A DNA stretch of 64,000 nucleotides from Paenibacillus larvae subsp. larvae (GTDB lineage Bacteria; Bacillota; Bacilli; Paenibacillales; NBRC-103111): contig NZ_CP019687.1 of assembly GCF_002003265.1 (NCBI RefSeq), forward strand, positions 992,001 through 1,056,000, written 5' to 3'. Position 1 is the first letter of the stretch. Each line of letters opens with the position of its first letter. The notes under the pieces were generated by a model. The model did not search any database and was not told the origin of the DNA. It saw nothing but the letters and a program-made list of their open reading frames with translations. A program made the position numbers and the translations under genes. Positions 45,392-55,050 of the stretch are shown here, piece by piece.

Positions 45392-47254
45392 ATGTGTGGA
45401 ATTGCAGGATGGGTAGACTGGTCCGTAGATCTTTCAAATCAACAAGAAACGTTAAAAAAAATGACTGACGCTATTATACACCGTGGACCTGATGAAGAAG
45501 GATTTTGGTTCTCAGAACATGCAGCGTTTGGTCATCGCCGCCTTATTGTCATTGACCCTGAAGGTGGTCTCCAACCTATGTTGTATAAAAGCGGTAACGG
45601 TACGATTGCTCTTACATTTAATGGAGAAATCTACAACTATCAAGAGCTGCGTATTGAACTTGAAGAGAAAGGCCATGTATTTCTAACCAAATCAGATACG
45701 GAAGTATTACTTCATGCATACTTAGAGTGGCAAGAAAACTGTGTACAACACTTAAATGGGATATTTGCCTTTGGCATTTGGGATGAGAGATCAAATCAAC
45801 TCATGCTGGGTCGGGATCATTTAGGTGTAAAACCCCTCTTTTTTGCCCAACGCGGAAGCGCGATTCTCTTTGGTTCTGAAATAAAAGTTTTACTTGCTCA
45901 TCCGCTTGTAAAAGCAGAAGTAGATATTGAAGGGCTTTCCGAGATATTTTGTCTTGGGCCGATGCGTACGCCTGGTCATGCCGTTTTTAAAGATATACAC
46001 GAATTACGGGCCGGTTACTATATGCTAGTTACCTCAAATGATGTAAAAACAAAACAATATTGGAAACTGGAGAGCAAAACACATACAGATGATGTAAACA
46101 CAACTGTTGAAAGGATCCGCGCTCTTTTACAGGATACTGTGAAACGGCAATTAATTGCTGATAAGCCTGTAGTAACTATGCTTTCGGGAGGATTAGATTC
46201 AAGTGGTTTAACGGCTCTAGCAGGAAATGAATTTAGAAGTAAAGGTAAGAAGCTCCATACGTATTCCCTTGCTTTTGCCAATGATGAACAAGATTTTGAA
46301 GAGGATTTCCTTCGCCGTGACCGTGATGAACCTTGGGTGAAACGTGTAGCTGAACATGTCGGAACAATGCACCATTCTGTTGAAATGGGCCCGGAAATAT
46401 TAATCGAGAATTTATTAATTCCGATGAGAACTCGTGATCTGCCAGGCGTCGGTGAACTAGAAACTTCTCTTTATCTCCTGTTTAAAGAAATGAAAAAAGA
46501 GGCAACTGTAGCTCTTTCAGGGGAATCAGCGGATGAAGTATTTTCAGGATATCCATGGTTCTATCAGGAACAATTTTTAACTGCGGATATTTTCCCATGG
46601 AATATAAACCAGTTTTATTATACAGATATTTTATCAGAAGAGATGAAAGCAAAGATAAATCCAAAGCAATATCAACAGCAAAAATTTCAGGAAGCGGTTC
46701 GAGAGATTCCTTTTTTACCGGGTGAAAATGAGTTACAAATGAAGCAGCGTCAAATGTCTTATATGTTTATTACACGTTTCTTGCCATTTATGTTAGAACG
46801 TAAGGATCGTGCCAGCATGATAACAGGCTTTGAAGTTCGTGTTCCCTACTGTGATTATCGGCTTGTAGAATATCTGTGGAATGTTCCCTTTGAAATGAAG
46901 AGTATTGATAAGATTGAAAAAGGTATTTTACGCCGTGTTTTCCAAACTGTACTACCACACGATGTGTGTTACCGCAAAAAGAGTGCATATCCAAGTACAA
47001 AAGATCATTCCTATTTACAAGGAATTAGCAAATGGATGCTTCATATATTAAACGATGATACATCTCCTATTCTTCCGCTCATAAATGTAGAAAAAGCACG
47101 CGCTATCGCAGAAGGAAGGGATAAAGTTATTTTCGGTAATGAGGCCAAAGGCATAATGGATTACTTGATCCAAGTAAATAGTTGGCTTAAGGAATATAAT
47201 ATTGAGCTTGTATTCTCGGAAAACTATGCAACGGATATCAGGTCTTGTTCTTAA
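45392..47254 (+). CDS. asnB: Glutamine-dependent asparagine synthetase
   Basis: 620 residues. The mature N-terminus MCGIAGWVD supplies the Cys nucleophile of the class II amidotransferase domain (HRGPDEEGF, GHRRLIVIDPEGG, LTFNGEIYNYQELR). The synthetase half has the PP-loop VTMLSGGLDSSGLTALA and LSGESADEVFSGYPWFYQEQF. It makes asparagine from aspartate, glutamine and ATP. GGAGGGCTCCTTAT precedes the ATG. Although asnB can be a housekeeping gene, this copy borders a cluster whose NRPS is predicted to activate Asn, so dedicated precursor supply is likely. Confidence 0.93.
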   Translation: MCGIAGWVDWSVDLSNQQETLKKMTDAIIHRGPDEEGFWFSEHAAFGHRRLIVIDPEGGLQPMLYKSGNGTIALTFNGEIYNYQELRIELEEKGHVFLTKSDTEVLLHAYLEWQENCVQHLNGIFAFGIWDERSNQLMLGRDHLGVKPLFFAQRGSAILFGSEIKVLLAHPLVKAEVDIEGLSEIFCLGPMRTPGHAVFKDIHELRAGYYMLVTSNDVKTKQYWKLESKTHTDDVNTTVERIRALLQDTVKRQLIADKPVVTMLSGGLDSSGLTALAGNEFRSKGKKLHTYSLAFANDEQDFEEDFLRRDRDEPWVKRVAEHVGTMHHSVEMGPEILIENLLIPMRTRDLPGVGELETSLYLLFKEMKKEATVALSGESADEVFSGYPWFYQEQFLTADIFPWNINQFYYTDILSEEMKAKINPKQYQQQKFQEAVREIPFLPGENELQMKQRQMSYMFITRFLPFMLERKDRASMITGFEVRVPYCDYRLVEYLWNVPFEMKSIDKIEKGILRRVFQTVLPHDVCYRKKSAYPSTKDHSYLQGISKWMLHILNDDTSPILPLINVEKARAIAEGRDKVIFGNEAKGIMDYLIQVNSWLKEYNIELVFSENYATDIRSCS

Positions 47255-47263
47255 AATAATAGC

Positions 47264-47300
47264 AAAAAGCCGATGACCTGACAAAAGGCATCGGCTTCTT
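47264..47300. terminator. Bidirectional terminator between convergent genes
   Basis: AAAAAGCCGATG (47264-47275) pairs with CATCGGCTT (47289-47297), between asnB (plus) and the DUF4127 gene (minus). Confidence 0.75.
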
Positions 47301-47320
47301 GATTCAATATATTTCTGTTT

Positions 47321-48859
47321 TCACTTTTCCAATTTAACGGCATGAGTTTTTAATCCGACTTCGAACATGCGGCTCCACGGCATATAACAATCGTCAATTT
47401 TCACTTCGTATTCCCCGTCGTTAATATGGAGCTCAATAAAATCATTCAGCAGTACTTTCACCCTCCCGGCAACCTTCCCTCTGGGTCCGTCAATGGAGAA
47501 ATAAGTAAACCCGGATCCCAGATGGGGCAGTTCGTTTTTGCACATGTAAGTACGGACAAACGAACAATAACCGGCATCTTCTACATAACGAAGGGAGAGG
47601 AAATCGAGATGTGATTGTGTATTCCCGTACACACTGTATAGCATTCCTTGAGCAATACACGTTCCTAACGTATTGGAGCTCGTGTTCCAACCCGCATAGG
47701 CAGCCAGTTTGAACAACAGCTTTTTGTCCCGCAGCAGCTGAAGCAATTCCAGGTCGCCCCCGTTGATAAAGGCTACATCCGCAATCATACAAGGCTTTTT
47801 CAAGTAATGAACGATATAATCTGCTGTCTCTACCAATTCTATGATCGTACGGAAGACGTTATAGCCGATGCCCCGGTCGTTTTGGGCACAAGCCTCCATC
47901 ATCCTATCACCTGGTGTATTCACACAAAGTACCAGATCTGCTTCTGTGCAAGAGGTACATAGGAGGCCACCGGCAGCCATAACCTGATATTTGATCGTTT
48001 CAAGCAGAGCCCTATCCTCGTATGTTGGCGTGATAAACGGGCCCTCAATACTTGAGAAACGCGGATAGATCAGTGGTTTTCTGCCTAAATATTGGTTGAT
48101 CATTCTTGCCAATAACGTGCAGCCGATTTCGTCTGCTCCCGGATACATATATACACAGAGCTGTAAACCTAACGCTTCAATATATTCCCGCACATATTGC
48201 TGATCTATTGCCGTTAAGCCATAAGGAGCGGAATCATCCTGCGGGATGATCATGAAATCAATCATGTTTCCTTGTACCAGTTCGATCGCCTGTTTGTTCA
48301 TTTCTCTGTTCACGCTTCGCCGGTTTTTATAATCCTTCACAACCGCTTCCGGCAAGACCGCTTCGATGGCTTGGAGTTCTTTGCGTTCCTCCTCTGTGGC
48401 TATGCCGATTTCAATCTTATGGCGGATGAAACCTTGTCTGAATATCTCCCTCCCCCACTGTTCGTAATAATCCGGCTCCTCATCATGACTGGAATAACTG
48501 GGGCAGCGCATGATCAGATGAAAAGCATAAATCTGAAGCTGCGGATTGAGCTCTTTCAACTTACGAATCCGCTGTAACCGGTTATTGCATTCTTCTATTG
48601 TCATCTCATGCAGACGTGAAGGGACAATCCCTCCATAAATAAGCGTATCCAGGGAAAGAATGGCCCCATCGGCATCTTTCACGTGCTCAAACAGCCATTC
48701 CCATATTCTTTCAGCTTCACCCGGTTCCTTTTTTAACCCCATTAATTCTCTCCCGGGTCTTTCCAGAGAGAATGCGCTTCCTGATGATAAAAAGTTCGGG
48801 AAATCGTAATTGCAAGGACGTTCATCCAAAGGGACGTACAAGATCTTCTTTTTCCTCAT
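47321..48859 (-). CDS. DUF4127 family protein
   Basis: 512 residues. The start MRKKKILYVPLDERPCNYDFPNFL, then DGAILSLDTLIYGGIVPSR, MIIPQDDSAPYGLTAIDQQYV, and VYMYPGADEIGCTLLARM, is the DUF4127 pattern; no biochemical function is established that I know of. The repeated conserved acidic and His/Asp residues suggest a hydrolase or metal enzyme, but this is not shown. It is last in a minus-strand run that includes two sugar-phosphate isomerase-like genes and a broken oxidoreductase, so a role in sugar or glycoside catabolism is possible. Confidence 0.75.
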   Translation of the reverse strand: MRKKKILYVPLDERPCNYDFPNFLSSGSAFSLERPGRELMGLKKEPGEAERIWEWLFEHVKDADGAILSLDTLIYGGIVPSRLHEMTIEECNNRLQRIRKLKELNPQLQIYAFHLIMRCPSYSSHDEEPDYYEQWGREIFRQGFIRHKIEIGIATEEERKELQAIEAVLPEAVVKDYKNRRSVNREMNKQAIELVQGNMIDFMIIPQDDSAPYGLTAIDQQYVREYIEALGLQLCVYMYPGADEIGCTLLARMINQYLGRKPLIYPRFSSIEGPFITPTYEDRALLETIKYQVMAAGGLLCTSCTEADLVLCVNTPGDRMMEACAQNDRGIGYNVFRTIIELVETADYIVHYLKKPCMIADVAFINGGDLELLQLLRDKKLLFKLAAYAGWNTSSNTLGTCIAQGMLYSVYGNTQSHLDFLSLRYVEDAGYCSFVRTYMCKNELPHLGSGFTYFSIDGPRGKVAGRVKVLLNDFIELHINDGEYEVKIDDCYMPWSRMFEVGLKTHAVKLEK

Positions 48860-48916
48860 GTTATATCCTCTTTCCCTTTAACTTACGGATAGACCGTATA
48901 AACCGGCCAATCGGGC

Positions 48917-49795
48917 CTATGAAGTATAGCGCTGGATAAAAGCTACAGCTTTCCGGATATCGGTTTCGGGCTGGTCTCCGACTTCACGCTCAATTGTAAG
49001 GTATCCTTTATAACCTATGTCTTGAAGAACATTGAAGTATGCATCAAAGTCAACTTTGCCTTCTCCAAGCGGGACTTCCCGGAATACTTTTCCTGATGAA
49101 ACCATTTCCGCTATCTTGCCGTGGTCCATTGGTTCATAACCTAAAAATCCATAAACTTCTCGCGGATCTACTTCTTTATAACGGACTCCATCCTTCACAT
49201 GAGTATGGACAATATACTCCTGCAGAGTAATTACTCCTTGAACCGGATCATCACCGGTTACCATTACCATATTCGCCGGATCAAAATTAACGGATACTCC
49301 CTTACCGCTTAGTGTATTTAAAAAGTTTTTAAGATGTTCCGCCGGTTCCGGACCTGTTTCAATAGCGAAAAAAGCTCCCATGCTGTTCGCATATTGGCTT
49401 AACTCTTCACATGCCCGCTGCATTTCTTCATATACTGGGTTATCCTCGGAAGGTATGATTCCAATATGGGTCGTTACTATATTTGTACCCAATTCAACGG
49501 CCAGATCCAGGATACGTTTTGACTTTTCTATTTTATATTTATTTTGTTGTTTATCTTGAAAACCATGTCCGCCCAAATCACCGCAGAGTGCCGAAATCTC
49601 CAATCCCAATGATTCAATGAAGGCTTTTAATTCTTTTCTTGCTCCGGAAGAAAGCTGATCCGGATCCATTTCGCCGGAGACGGCATAGATTTGCACACCG
49701 TCTGCTCCCACTTCCCTTGCCTTTTTTAACCCCTCTCTTAGAGGAAGATGAAAACTGTCCACAATAATACCAATCGGATTTTGAAGAAGACTCAT
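48917..49795 (-). CDS. Sugar phosphate isomerase/epimerase family protein (TIM barrel)
   Basis: 292 residues from the ATG at 49795, chosen for the TAGGGGGAAGC ribosome site; the frame upstream lies in the preceding pseudogene. It shows the xylose-isomerase-like AP-endonuclease-2 barrel: GLKKAREVGADGVQIYAVSGEMD, ISALCGDLGGHGF, VTTHIGIIPSE, AIETGPEPAEHLKNFL, VNFDPANMVM, VHTHVKDGVRY, and GYLTIEREVGDQPE (metal ligands Glu/Asp/His/Glu). It probably acts on a sugar or cyclitol ketose; the substrate is unknown. Confidence 0.8.
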   Translation of the reverse strand: MSLLQNPIGIIVDSFHLPLREGLKKAREVGADGVQIYAVSGEMDPDQLSSGARKELKAFIESLGLEISALCGDLGGHGFQDKQQNKYKIEKSKRILDLAVELGTNIVTTHIGIIPSEDNPVYEEMQRACEELSQYANSMGAFFAIETGPEPAEHLKNFLNTLSGKGVSVNFDPANMVMVTGDDPVQGVITLQEYIVHTHVKDGVRYKEVDPREVYGFLGYEPMDHGKIAEMVSSGKVFREVPLGEGKVDFDAYFNVLQDIGYKGYLTIEREVGDQPETDIRKAVAFIQRYTS

Positions 49796-49806
49796 TTTGC
49801 TTCCCC

Positions 49807-50604
49807 CTAAAAATGAATTTCTTTGCCTTTTTTGTTGGATTCGTAAATACCGCAAAGTATTTTCATCATTTCCAAGCCGTCCTCTACCGGACTGATAGTG
49901 GAAACCCGTCCCTGGCAGCTGTCAAATGAAATGATCAATTTGATTTTGAAACCCGTTTTCAAAATCAAAGGTTAAATAGTCGATTTGCGGTTCGATATTT
50001 AATATCGTGTCATACTTCTCGCTGACCAGCATTAATTTGGGCTCCAGTTCGGCTCCGCCTTTATCCCCATACACCCGGATAAATAGTTCATCCTCTTTGG
50101 CATGAATCGGAAAACCAGCCGCCCGGATTGCCAAGACGTCTTAAGCATGTCGCTTTCGCAAAATAGATGTCCCCAAGGTCTCCTTCATCAATAAAATTCT
50201 TCAAAACCTTCATATTCGTTCCCAGCCTGCGGACATAACCAACTTGAAGAATTTTACCGCTTTTGTGCACAGCTTCTTCTACTTTCAGGGCTTCCTCCAC
50301 TGTTTTGCATAATGGCTTTTCACACAACACATGCTTCCCGGCCTCCAAAGCAGTGATGCTGATAGGGGCATGGCTGTTATTCCAGGTGCAAATGCTTACC
50401 GCATCTATTCCAAGGATCGGAGAGCAGTTCCTTATAATCGGTATATATCCTTTCCGCACCATATTTGGCTGCTTTTTGTTTCGCCCGTTCTTCGTTCAAG
50501 TCACAGACAGCTGCCAGTTCGACTTCCTTATTGTTATCGTAGGCATTGAGGTGCATTTCCGATATGGATCCCGCTCCGATAACGCCAACTTTGATTTTAC
50601 CCAT
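49807..50604 (-). pseudogene. Gfo/Idh/MocA-family oxidoreductase, multiply frameshifted
   Basis: Pieces in three frames: MGKIKVGVIGAGSISEMHLN (Rossmann nucleotide site) with AAVCDLNEERAKQKAAKYG; then GIDAVSICTWNNSHAPISIT, ALEAGKHVLCEKPLCKTVEEA (the EKP catalytic motif) and GYVRRLGTNMKVLKNFIDEG; then FIRVYGDKGGAELEPKLMLV and a tail ending KGKEIHF at 49807. About 265 codons remain versus about 340 in the family, so an internal deletion accompanies the frameshifts (near 50420 and 50110). It was an NAD(P)-dependent sugar/inositol dehydrogenase-type protein acting with the flanking isomerases and is now inactive. Confidence 0.85.
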
Positions 50605-50647
50605 CCCGGTTTCCTCCTTATGTTAGACCTATTAAAACCTCCCCCAG

Positions 50648-51511
50648 CTATACGTCATACCAGATTCGGCGGACGTTTGCAAGACCGATTTTTGTCCCCT
50701 TCCTGCAATCCTCAAGACCCTCAAATTCGATTGAGATATATCCGTTATAGCCGGAAGCTTTGATTACGCGAAGAATTTCCCTCAGGTCCAGGTCACCATG
50801 ACCGGCAATCGCTCCTCTCAAGAAGTTCCCGTTTGCCGTTTGAAACCAGACTTCACCTGGATTTTGATAAGACGGCCGCAGATAGAAGTCTTTGACATGA
50901 ACCATTGAAGCGGTAGCTATATTTTTCTGAACCGCCGCCACCGGGTTTTCATCTACACACATAAAGTTGCCCACGTCTAGTGTTGTTTTAAAATTATCCC
51001 GGTCTACCGAATGAACTAAACGCTGCACACGATCGCTCGCCTGAATATAAAACCCGTGATTTTCCACGCTCGTGGTGATTCCGAATCCGCTTGCATAATC
51101 GGCTATTCTTCTGCAGGCATCTGCAACCTTCAATAGATCCGCTTCAAAATGATGAATGCTGGTTTCCGGAATCGGCCTGGAAGCCGCATCATGGCGCATC
51201 AGTTTTATCTCCATCCGGTGAGCTTCATCAACATGTCTCATTACACGTTGAATTTCCGCTTCATAAGCTTCCTCACATTCCGTAAGGAAATTGGCACCGA
51301 TTGCATAATTGGACAATTCAATGCTGTTGTCCTCCGCTCTTTGACGGATTTGATCCGAAAGCTCAGGCTGCTCCGTCAGATCGAAATCAAGCGGGACTAT
51401 CTCCGCATGCTCACCTCCATTAGCCGCAATCCAATCAAGAATATCCAATATGGTCAGGCCTTCATTTTGCGAAGCCTGATACAGGCTGTAGGAGCTTACT
51501 CCTAATTTCAT
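50648..51511 (-). CDS. Sugar phosphate isomerase/epimerase family protein (second copy type)
   Basis: 287 residues. TIM-barrel features: MKLGVSSYSLYQASQNEG, DWIAANGGEHAEIVPLDFD, TSVENHGFYIQAS, TTLDVGNFMCVDEN, MVHVKDFYLRP, HGDLDLREILRVIKASGYNGYISIEFEGLED. The Glu/Asp/His/Glu metal set is recognisable. It is diverged from the paralogue at 48917. First of the set of sugar-acting genes, and followed 43 bases later by the broken oxidoreductase. An aldose/ketose or inosose-type substrate is likely, but not identifiable. Confidence 0.8.
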   Translation of the reverse strand: MKLGVSSYSLYQASQNEGLTILDILDWIAANGGEHAEIVPLDFDLTEQPELSDQIRQRAEDNSIELSNYAIGANFLTECEEAYEAEIQRVMRHVDEAHRMEIKLMRHDAASRPIPETSIHHFEADLLKVADACRRIADYASGFGITTSVENHGFYIQASDRVQRLVHSVDRDNFKTTLDVGNFMCVDENPVAAVQKNIATASMVHVKDFYLRPSYQNPGEVWFQTANGNFLRGAIAGHGDLDLREILRVIKASGYNGYISIEFEGLEDCRKGTKIGLANVRRIWYDV

Positions 51512-51832
51512 ACAGGTACCTCTCTTTCACTTTTTGTTCCACGACCCATCAAGTCCCTATAGGGTTTTATGCAAATTGCCGGTAAATTATTTCATACCCG
51601 TTATAGAAATTTCCTTATTTAACTCCATCTGAACGTAAATCGGAATCATGGTCACTTAAGCACACAAGCATCCCCTCAACGTATTGAGAACGCTTTCTAA
51701 TTATAGTAAAAATATGGATTTCTCCTCGCAAGGCAGGTAGCTTTCTACTTACCACATAGGAAGCGTTATCTTTTTCTATATTTGGAGAAAAAATCCTTCT
51801 ATTGATTATTTAATGAGAAAATTTTTCCAATG
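51512..51832. other. Intergenic stretch, no gene seen
   Basis: About 320 bases upstream of the sugar-isomerase gene. AT-rich, no family-like frame, no clear terminator. It may hold the promoter of the sugar-acting gene set. Confidence 0.4.
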
Positions 51833-52147
51833 TCAACCCTTTAAGCCCAATAGCTTTCTTGCAGCAATCATGACAAAAAGTTTCACTCCTGTTTGGAAGG
51901 CTTCTTCATCAACCGTAAATTTGGGGTGATGATTCATATATAAAGCATCCGCTGTTTCGTCTTTGGCACCCAACCCCACAAAAACACCTGCCAGTTTATC
52001 CGTATAAGCAGAGAAATCTTCACTGTGGTGATTTGGTGGATGGCAAACTGCCCGGAAAGTCCTTACGCCGGATAACAAACAAATCTTGTGTAACGGACAG
52101 CAACCAACCACCATCAATATTATATAAAAGAAAAATCTACATTTCAC
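51833..52147 (-). pseudogene. C-terminal fragment of an M20-family amidohydrolase/peptidase
   Basis: The frame includes HHSEDFSAYTDKLAGVFVGLG, then MNHHPKFTVDEEAFQTGVKL and FVMIAARKLLG before the stop. The order (a GxEDFSxY-type segment, then HHPxFxxDEExxxxGV) is the end of M20D amidohydrolases/aminoacylases. The catalytic N-terminal two-thirds are missing, the frame running instead into a non-family sequence near 52090. It is directly downstream of the SbnI-like gene. Confidence 0.7.
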
Positions 52148-52907
52148 AAAGATATACGGATTCCGAATAATAGCGCAAGTTTTTTCCCCATTGCTCGTGT
52201 AATCTATCCCAATCCTCCTGCTGAGGTACAGGAGATGTAAGCAGATGCAAGGGAATATTTAAATTCAGCAGACGGCCGTTTACTATAAAACGAGTAACAC
52301 CGGAAGGAATGGCCTTTCCAAGAGCAACCATATCGTGTATTTGCTTCAAATCATATGCAGGATAATGAAGCATGACATGACCCGGATCAGGTAAGATTTC
52401 TTCAGATTGCATTACCCGTTTCACGTTGTAGACTTCACTGTACATACCTACAATTTTGTGCCAGACATCCAGTGGGGATTCACTGATAGAGGGTATCTGG
52501 TCATTCAGGTAGAGATAGTTCTTCTCTCCAATACTATTGATCAAAACCGCGATAGGACATGCTTCTTTTTGCTCCTCCGTCCAGATAAGCGTATGGTCTT
52601 GACGCAAACTTTCCAGCCAATTCCCTTCAGGTACAAGGTGGCTCCAATATTCTATCTTTAATTCTTTTGGGTCTACAACTTGAATTGGAATTCTTCGGCA
52701 GCCTAATGTTTTCAAGGCACTGGTTCTATGAGTTCCATCAATTATCAGATAACGATTATCTATTTTAATGGCCAATACCGAATTCTTGATGAAACCATCA
52801 TCTTGAATGGTCTGTACAGTTTTTGTCAAGCGTTTGGGTTCGCACTTCTCGTGCACATCAATGAATTCTATATCTACCAGTTCTAAGTTGGATAATACAT
52901 TGACCAT
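52137..52907 (-). CDS. SbnI-like ParB/sulfiredoxin-fold serine kinase
   Basis: 256 residues. The N-terminus has the ParB/Srx-fold VDIEFIDVHEKCEPKRLTKTVQTIQDDG and the signature YLIIDGTHRTSALKTLGCRRIPIQVVD, matching S. aureus SbnI (DGTHR). SbnI phosphorylates free L-serine with ATP to O-phosphoserine, the substrate of SbnA. The gene follows sbnB- and sbnA-like genes on the same strand, so the set covers serine to L-2,3-diaminopropionate. SbnI in S. aureus also senses haem; whether this protein does is unknown. Confidence 0.85.
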   Translation of the reverse strand: MVNVLSNLELVDIEFIDVHEKCEPKRLTKTVQTIQDDGFIKNSVLAIKIDNRYLIIDGTHRTSALKTLGCRRIPIQVVDPKELKIEYWSHLVPEGNWLESLRQDHTLIWTEEQKEACPIAVLINSIGEKNYLYLNDQIPSISESPLDVWHKIVGMYSEVYNVKRVMQSEEILPDPGHVMLHYPAYDLKQIHDMVALGKAIPSGVTRFIVNGRLLNLNIPLHLLTSPVPQQEDWDRLHEQWGKNLRYYSESVYLCEM

Positions 52908-52978
52908 GTTTTTCTTTCACTCCTATTCAGAGAGGATCTGCGAAAAGCGAACTTCCGGCCATCAAAGACCTGACTTTT

Positions 52979-53947
52979 TTACTCAGGTAACGTTATTCCT
53001 ATCCCTTGATCTAAAGCTTTACGATAGTAATAAGTGGCAGTCGCCAAATCAAAAATGGACATTCCCATTGGGTTAAAAATGACCGCTTCGCTAGTCTGAT
53101 TCTTCGAGAAATCCTCAAAACATACAATGTCCGCAATGGACTTAGTATCTTCTTTTTGCAGCCCCTTCTGCAAATGCATGTTCTCGATGTCCGTATTCTC
53201 ACGGCATACTTCATCCCAATCATCTACATATATGGCATTGGTGTACTCAAGAATTGACGGTTTAAAATCACGCAATGACACATTTAACAGTAACGCTCCA
53301 TCCTTGGGCTTCTTGTCAATGTAGCCATTACTAGAAACTGTGCAAGTAATAAATAAATCCGAATCAAGGTAAGCCTCTTCCCAGCTTTTTGCAATAACCG
53401 TTCTTTCTTTAATGTCCTCCGGAATAAACTCACTCTGTATTCCCTTGATATCAAACAGATAAATTTTATTTATTCTATCTCCCAGCAAGTTATGTACCAT
53501 CTGAAGATGTAAACGGCCTATAGGTCCAAATCCAACGATTCCAACCGTCATATTATGTCTATTTCTTGTTTTTTCAAAGTATTGAATCACCAGACCTGAG
53601 ACGGATGCTGTACGGATTCCGCTAACAAGGGCCGTGTTGATAAAAGCAGACGGTTTTCCTGTTTCGGTCTCATTTAGAATGGTTACGGAATGGGCACGTT
53701 GAATTCCAATTTGCGGATTTTTGGGAAAACTGGAAATCCACTTGATTCCTGCTGCATTGATGTCACCGCCGATAAAAGAGGGCATGGCAATAATCCGAAT
53801 GGCCGGATCCCTGAAACGCAGGTAGGGTTTGATTGGCTGTGCATAATCTTCTTCATGAAAACTATTTACGGCCTGTTCAATGTAAGCTATAGTTTGCTCC
53901 CAATCAATCCCCATTTGTTGAATATCTTTAGTGTTTAGATACAACAT
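52979..53947 (-). CDS. SbnB-like N-(2-amino-2-carboxyethyl)-L-glutamate dehydrogenase
   Basis: 322 residues from the ATG at 53947 (AAAAGGAGCC upstream). It belongs to the ornithine cyclodeaminase/mu-crystallin family: MLYLNTKDIQQMGIDWEQTIAYIEQAVNSF, KWISSFPKNPQIGIQRAHSVTILNETETGKPSAFINTALVSGIRTASVSGL, and the Rossmann motif VGIVGFGPIGRLHLQM. Next to an SbnA homologue, the likely reaction is NAD-dependent oxidative cleavage of ACEGA to L-2,3-diaminopropionate and 2-oxoglutarate. It is 25 bases after the sbnA-like gene. Confidence 0.9.
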   Translation of the reverse strand: MLYLNTKDIQQMGIDWEQTIAYIEQAVNSFHEEDYAQPIKPYLRFRDPAIRIIAMPSFIGGDINAAGIKWISSFPKNPQIGIQRAHSVTILNETETGKPSAFINTALVSGIRTASVSGLVIQYFEKTRNRHNMTVGIVGFGPIGRLHLQMVHNLLGDRINKIYLFDIKGIQSEFIPEDIKERTVIAKSWEEAYLDSDLFITCTVSSNGYIDKKPKDGALLLNVSLRDFKPSILEYTNAIYVDDWDEVCRENTDIENMHLQKGLQKEDTKSIADIVCFEDFSKNQTSEAVIFNPMGMSIFDLATATYYYRKALDQGIGITLPE

Positions 53948-53972
53948 AAATATCAGGCTCCTTTTCATTTTT

Positions 53973-54956
53973 TTACTTATTAGGTACGCTCAACCGGGCT
54001 TGTTCTTCATTCTGTTCATACAACCACATTTTCCAGTCCTGATTGTAAATTGTATTTATATAAGGAACTCCGCTATCGGGACAAATAAACACAACATTTG
54101 GTTTTTCTCCAGGCTTCATTTTTTCAAAATATTGATTGATGGCATAATAACTTGTACCTGACGAACCTCCTGCAAAAATAGCGTGTTCTTCAAATAACTG
54201 TTTACAACCTTCTACCGTGTTGATTTCTGATACGTGGATGATTTCATCGATAAGTGCCCCTTTAACGTTGGGCGGAACCATACTTGAGCCTAACCCGGGA
54301 ATATATCTTTTCTTAGGTTTATCACCAAAAATAACGGAACCTTCGCTGTCAACCGCAATAATCTTCACATGAGGAAAAGATTCTTTCAGGCACTGGGATA
54401 TTCCGGAAATTGTGCCTCCTGAGCTAACTCCTATGAAAGCATAATCCAGATGGCCAAAGTGGCCAACCAGCTCTGCCCCTAAACCTAAATAATGGGAAAG
54501 AGGATTGTTGGGATTTTCGTATTGATTGGTCCAGAAGGAATATGGAATCTGCTGGCATAATTCCTGTACCGTTTTGACCCTTGTCAAAAGATAACTTCCT
54601 GTCGGATCAGGCGTTGTAACTTTGACTACATCGTAAGCAATGGACCTGAGCATCTGCTCGTAATTGGAATTGATGTTCGGGTCAATGACAGCTATGAATT
54701 TTATATGGAGGTACTTGCAAAGCGTGGCTAACGCAACGCCGAAATTGCCTGACGATGATTCAATAACAGTTGTGTTTTGATTAATTTCCCCACTCTCAAT
54801 CGCGGTCTTCAAAATATAATACGCAGGTCGAATTTTGACACTACTCATAAAATTATGTAACTCAAGTTTAGCAAACAGATTGATCTTCTCATGTTCCAGT
54901 TGAATCAGAGGAGTGTTACCAATTCGGTTTACCAGCGTTTTTAGCTTAGTCAGCAT
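53973..54956 (-). CDS. SbnA-like N-(2-amino-2-carboxyethyl)-L-glutamate synthase
   Basis: 327 residues, cysteine-synthase-fold PLP enzyme. Features: RIGNTPLIQLEHEKINLFAKLELHNFMSSVKIRPAYYIL (PLP Lys in SVKIR), VIESSSGNFGVALATLCKYL, GVSSGGTISGISQCLKE (PLP phosphate loop), and GGSSGTSYYAINQ. SbnA replaces the phosphate of O-phosphoserine with glutamate to give ACEGA. The SSGN motif and missing Cys-synthase tail agree with SbnA rather than CysK. It is first of the diaminopropionate sub-operon, downstream of the ACP/FkbH/dehydrogenase genes. Confidence 0.9.
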   Translation of the reverse strand: MLTKLKTLVNRIGNTPLIQLEHEKINLFAKLELHNFMSSVKIRPAYYILKTAIESGEINQNTTVIESSSGNFGVALATLCKYLHIKFIAVIDPNINSNYEQMLRSIAYDVVKVTTPDPTGSYLLTRVKTVQELCQQIPYSFWTNQYENPNNPLSHYLGLGAELVGHFGHLDYAFIGVSSGGTISGISQCLKESFPHVKIIAVDSEGSVIFGDKPKKRYIPGLGSSMVPPNVKGALIDEIIHVSEINTVEGCKQLFEEHAIFAGGSSGTSYYAINQYFEKMKPGEKPNVVFICPDSGVPYINTIYNQDWKMWLYEQNEEQARLSVPNK

Positions 54957-55050
54957 TTAAATTGTCCCCTTTTGCAAGTGTATTTTTTCACTCATGATTC
55001 CTGCCTTAAAATGTAAGAATGGAATCTTTTTAGTCACCTGCATTTATAAT

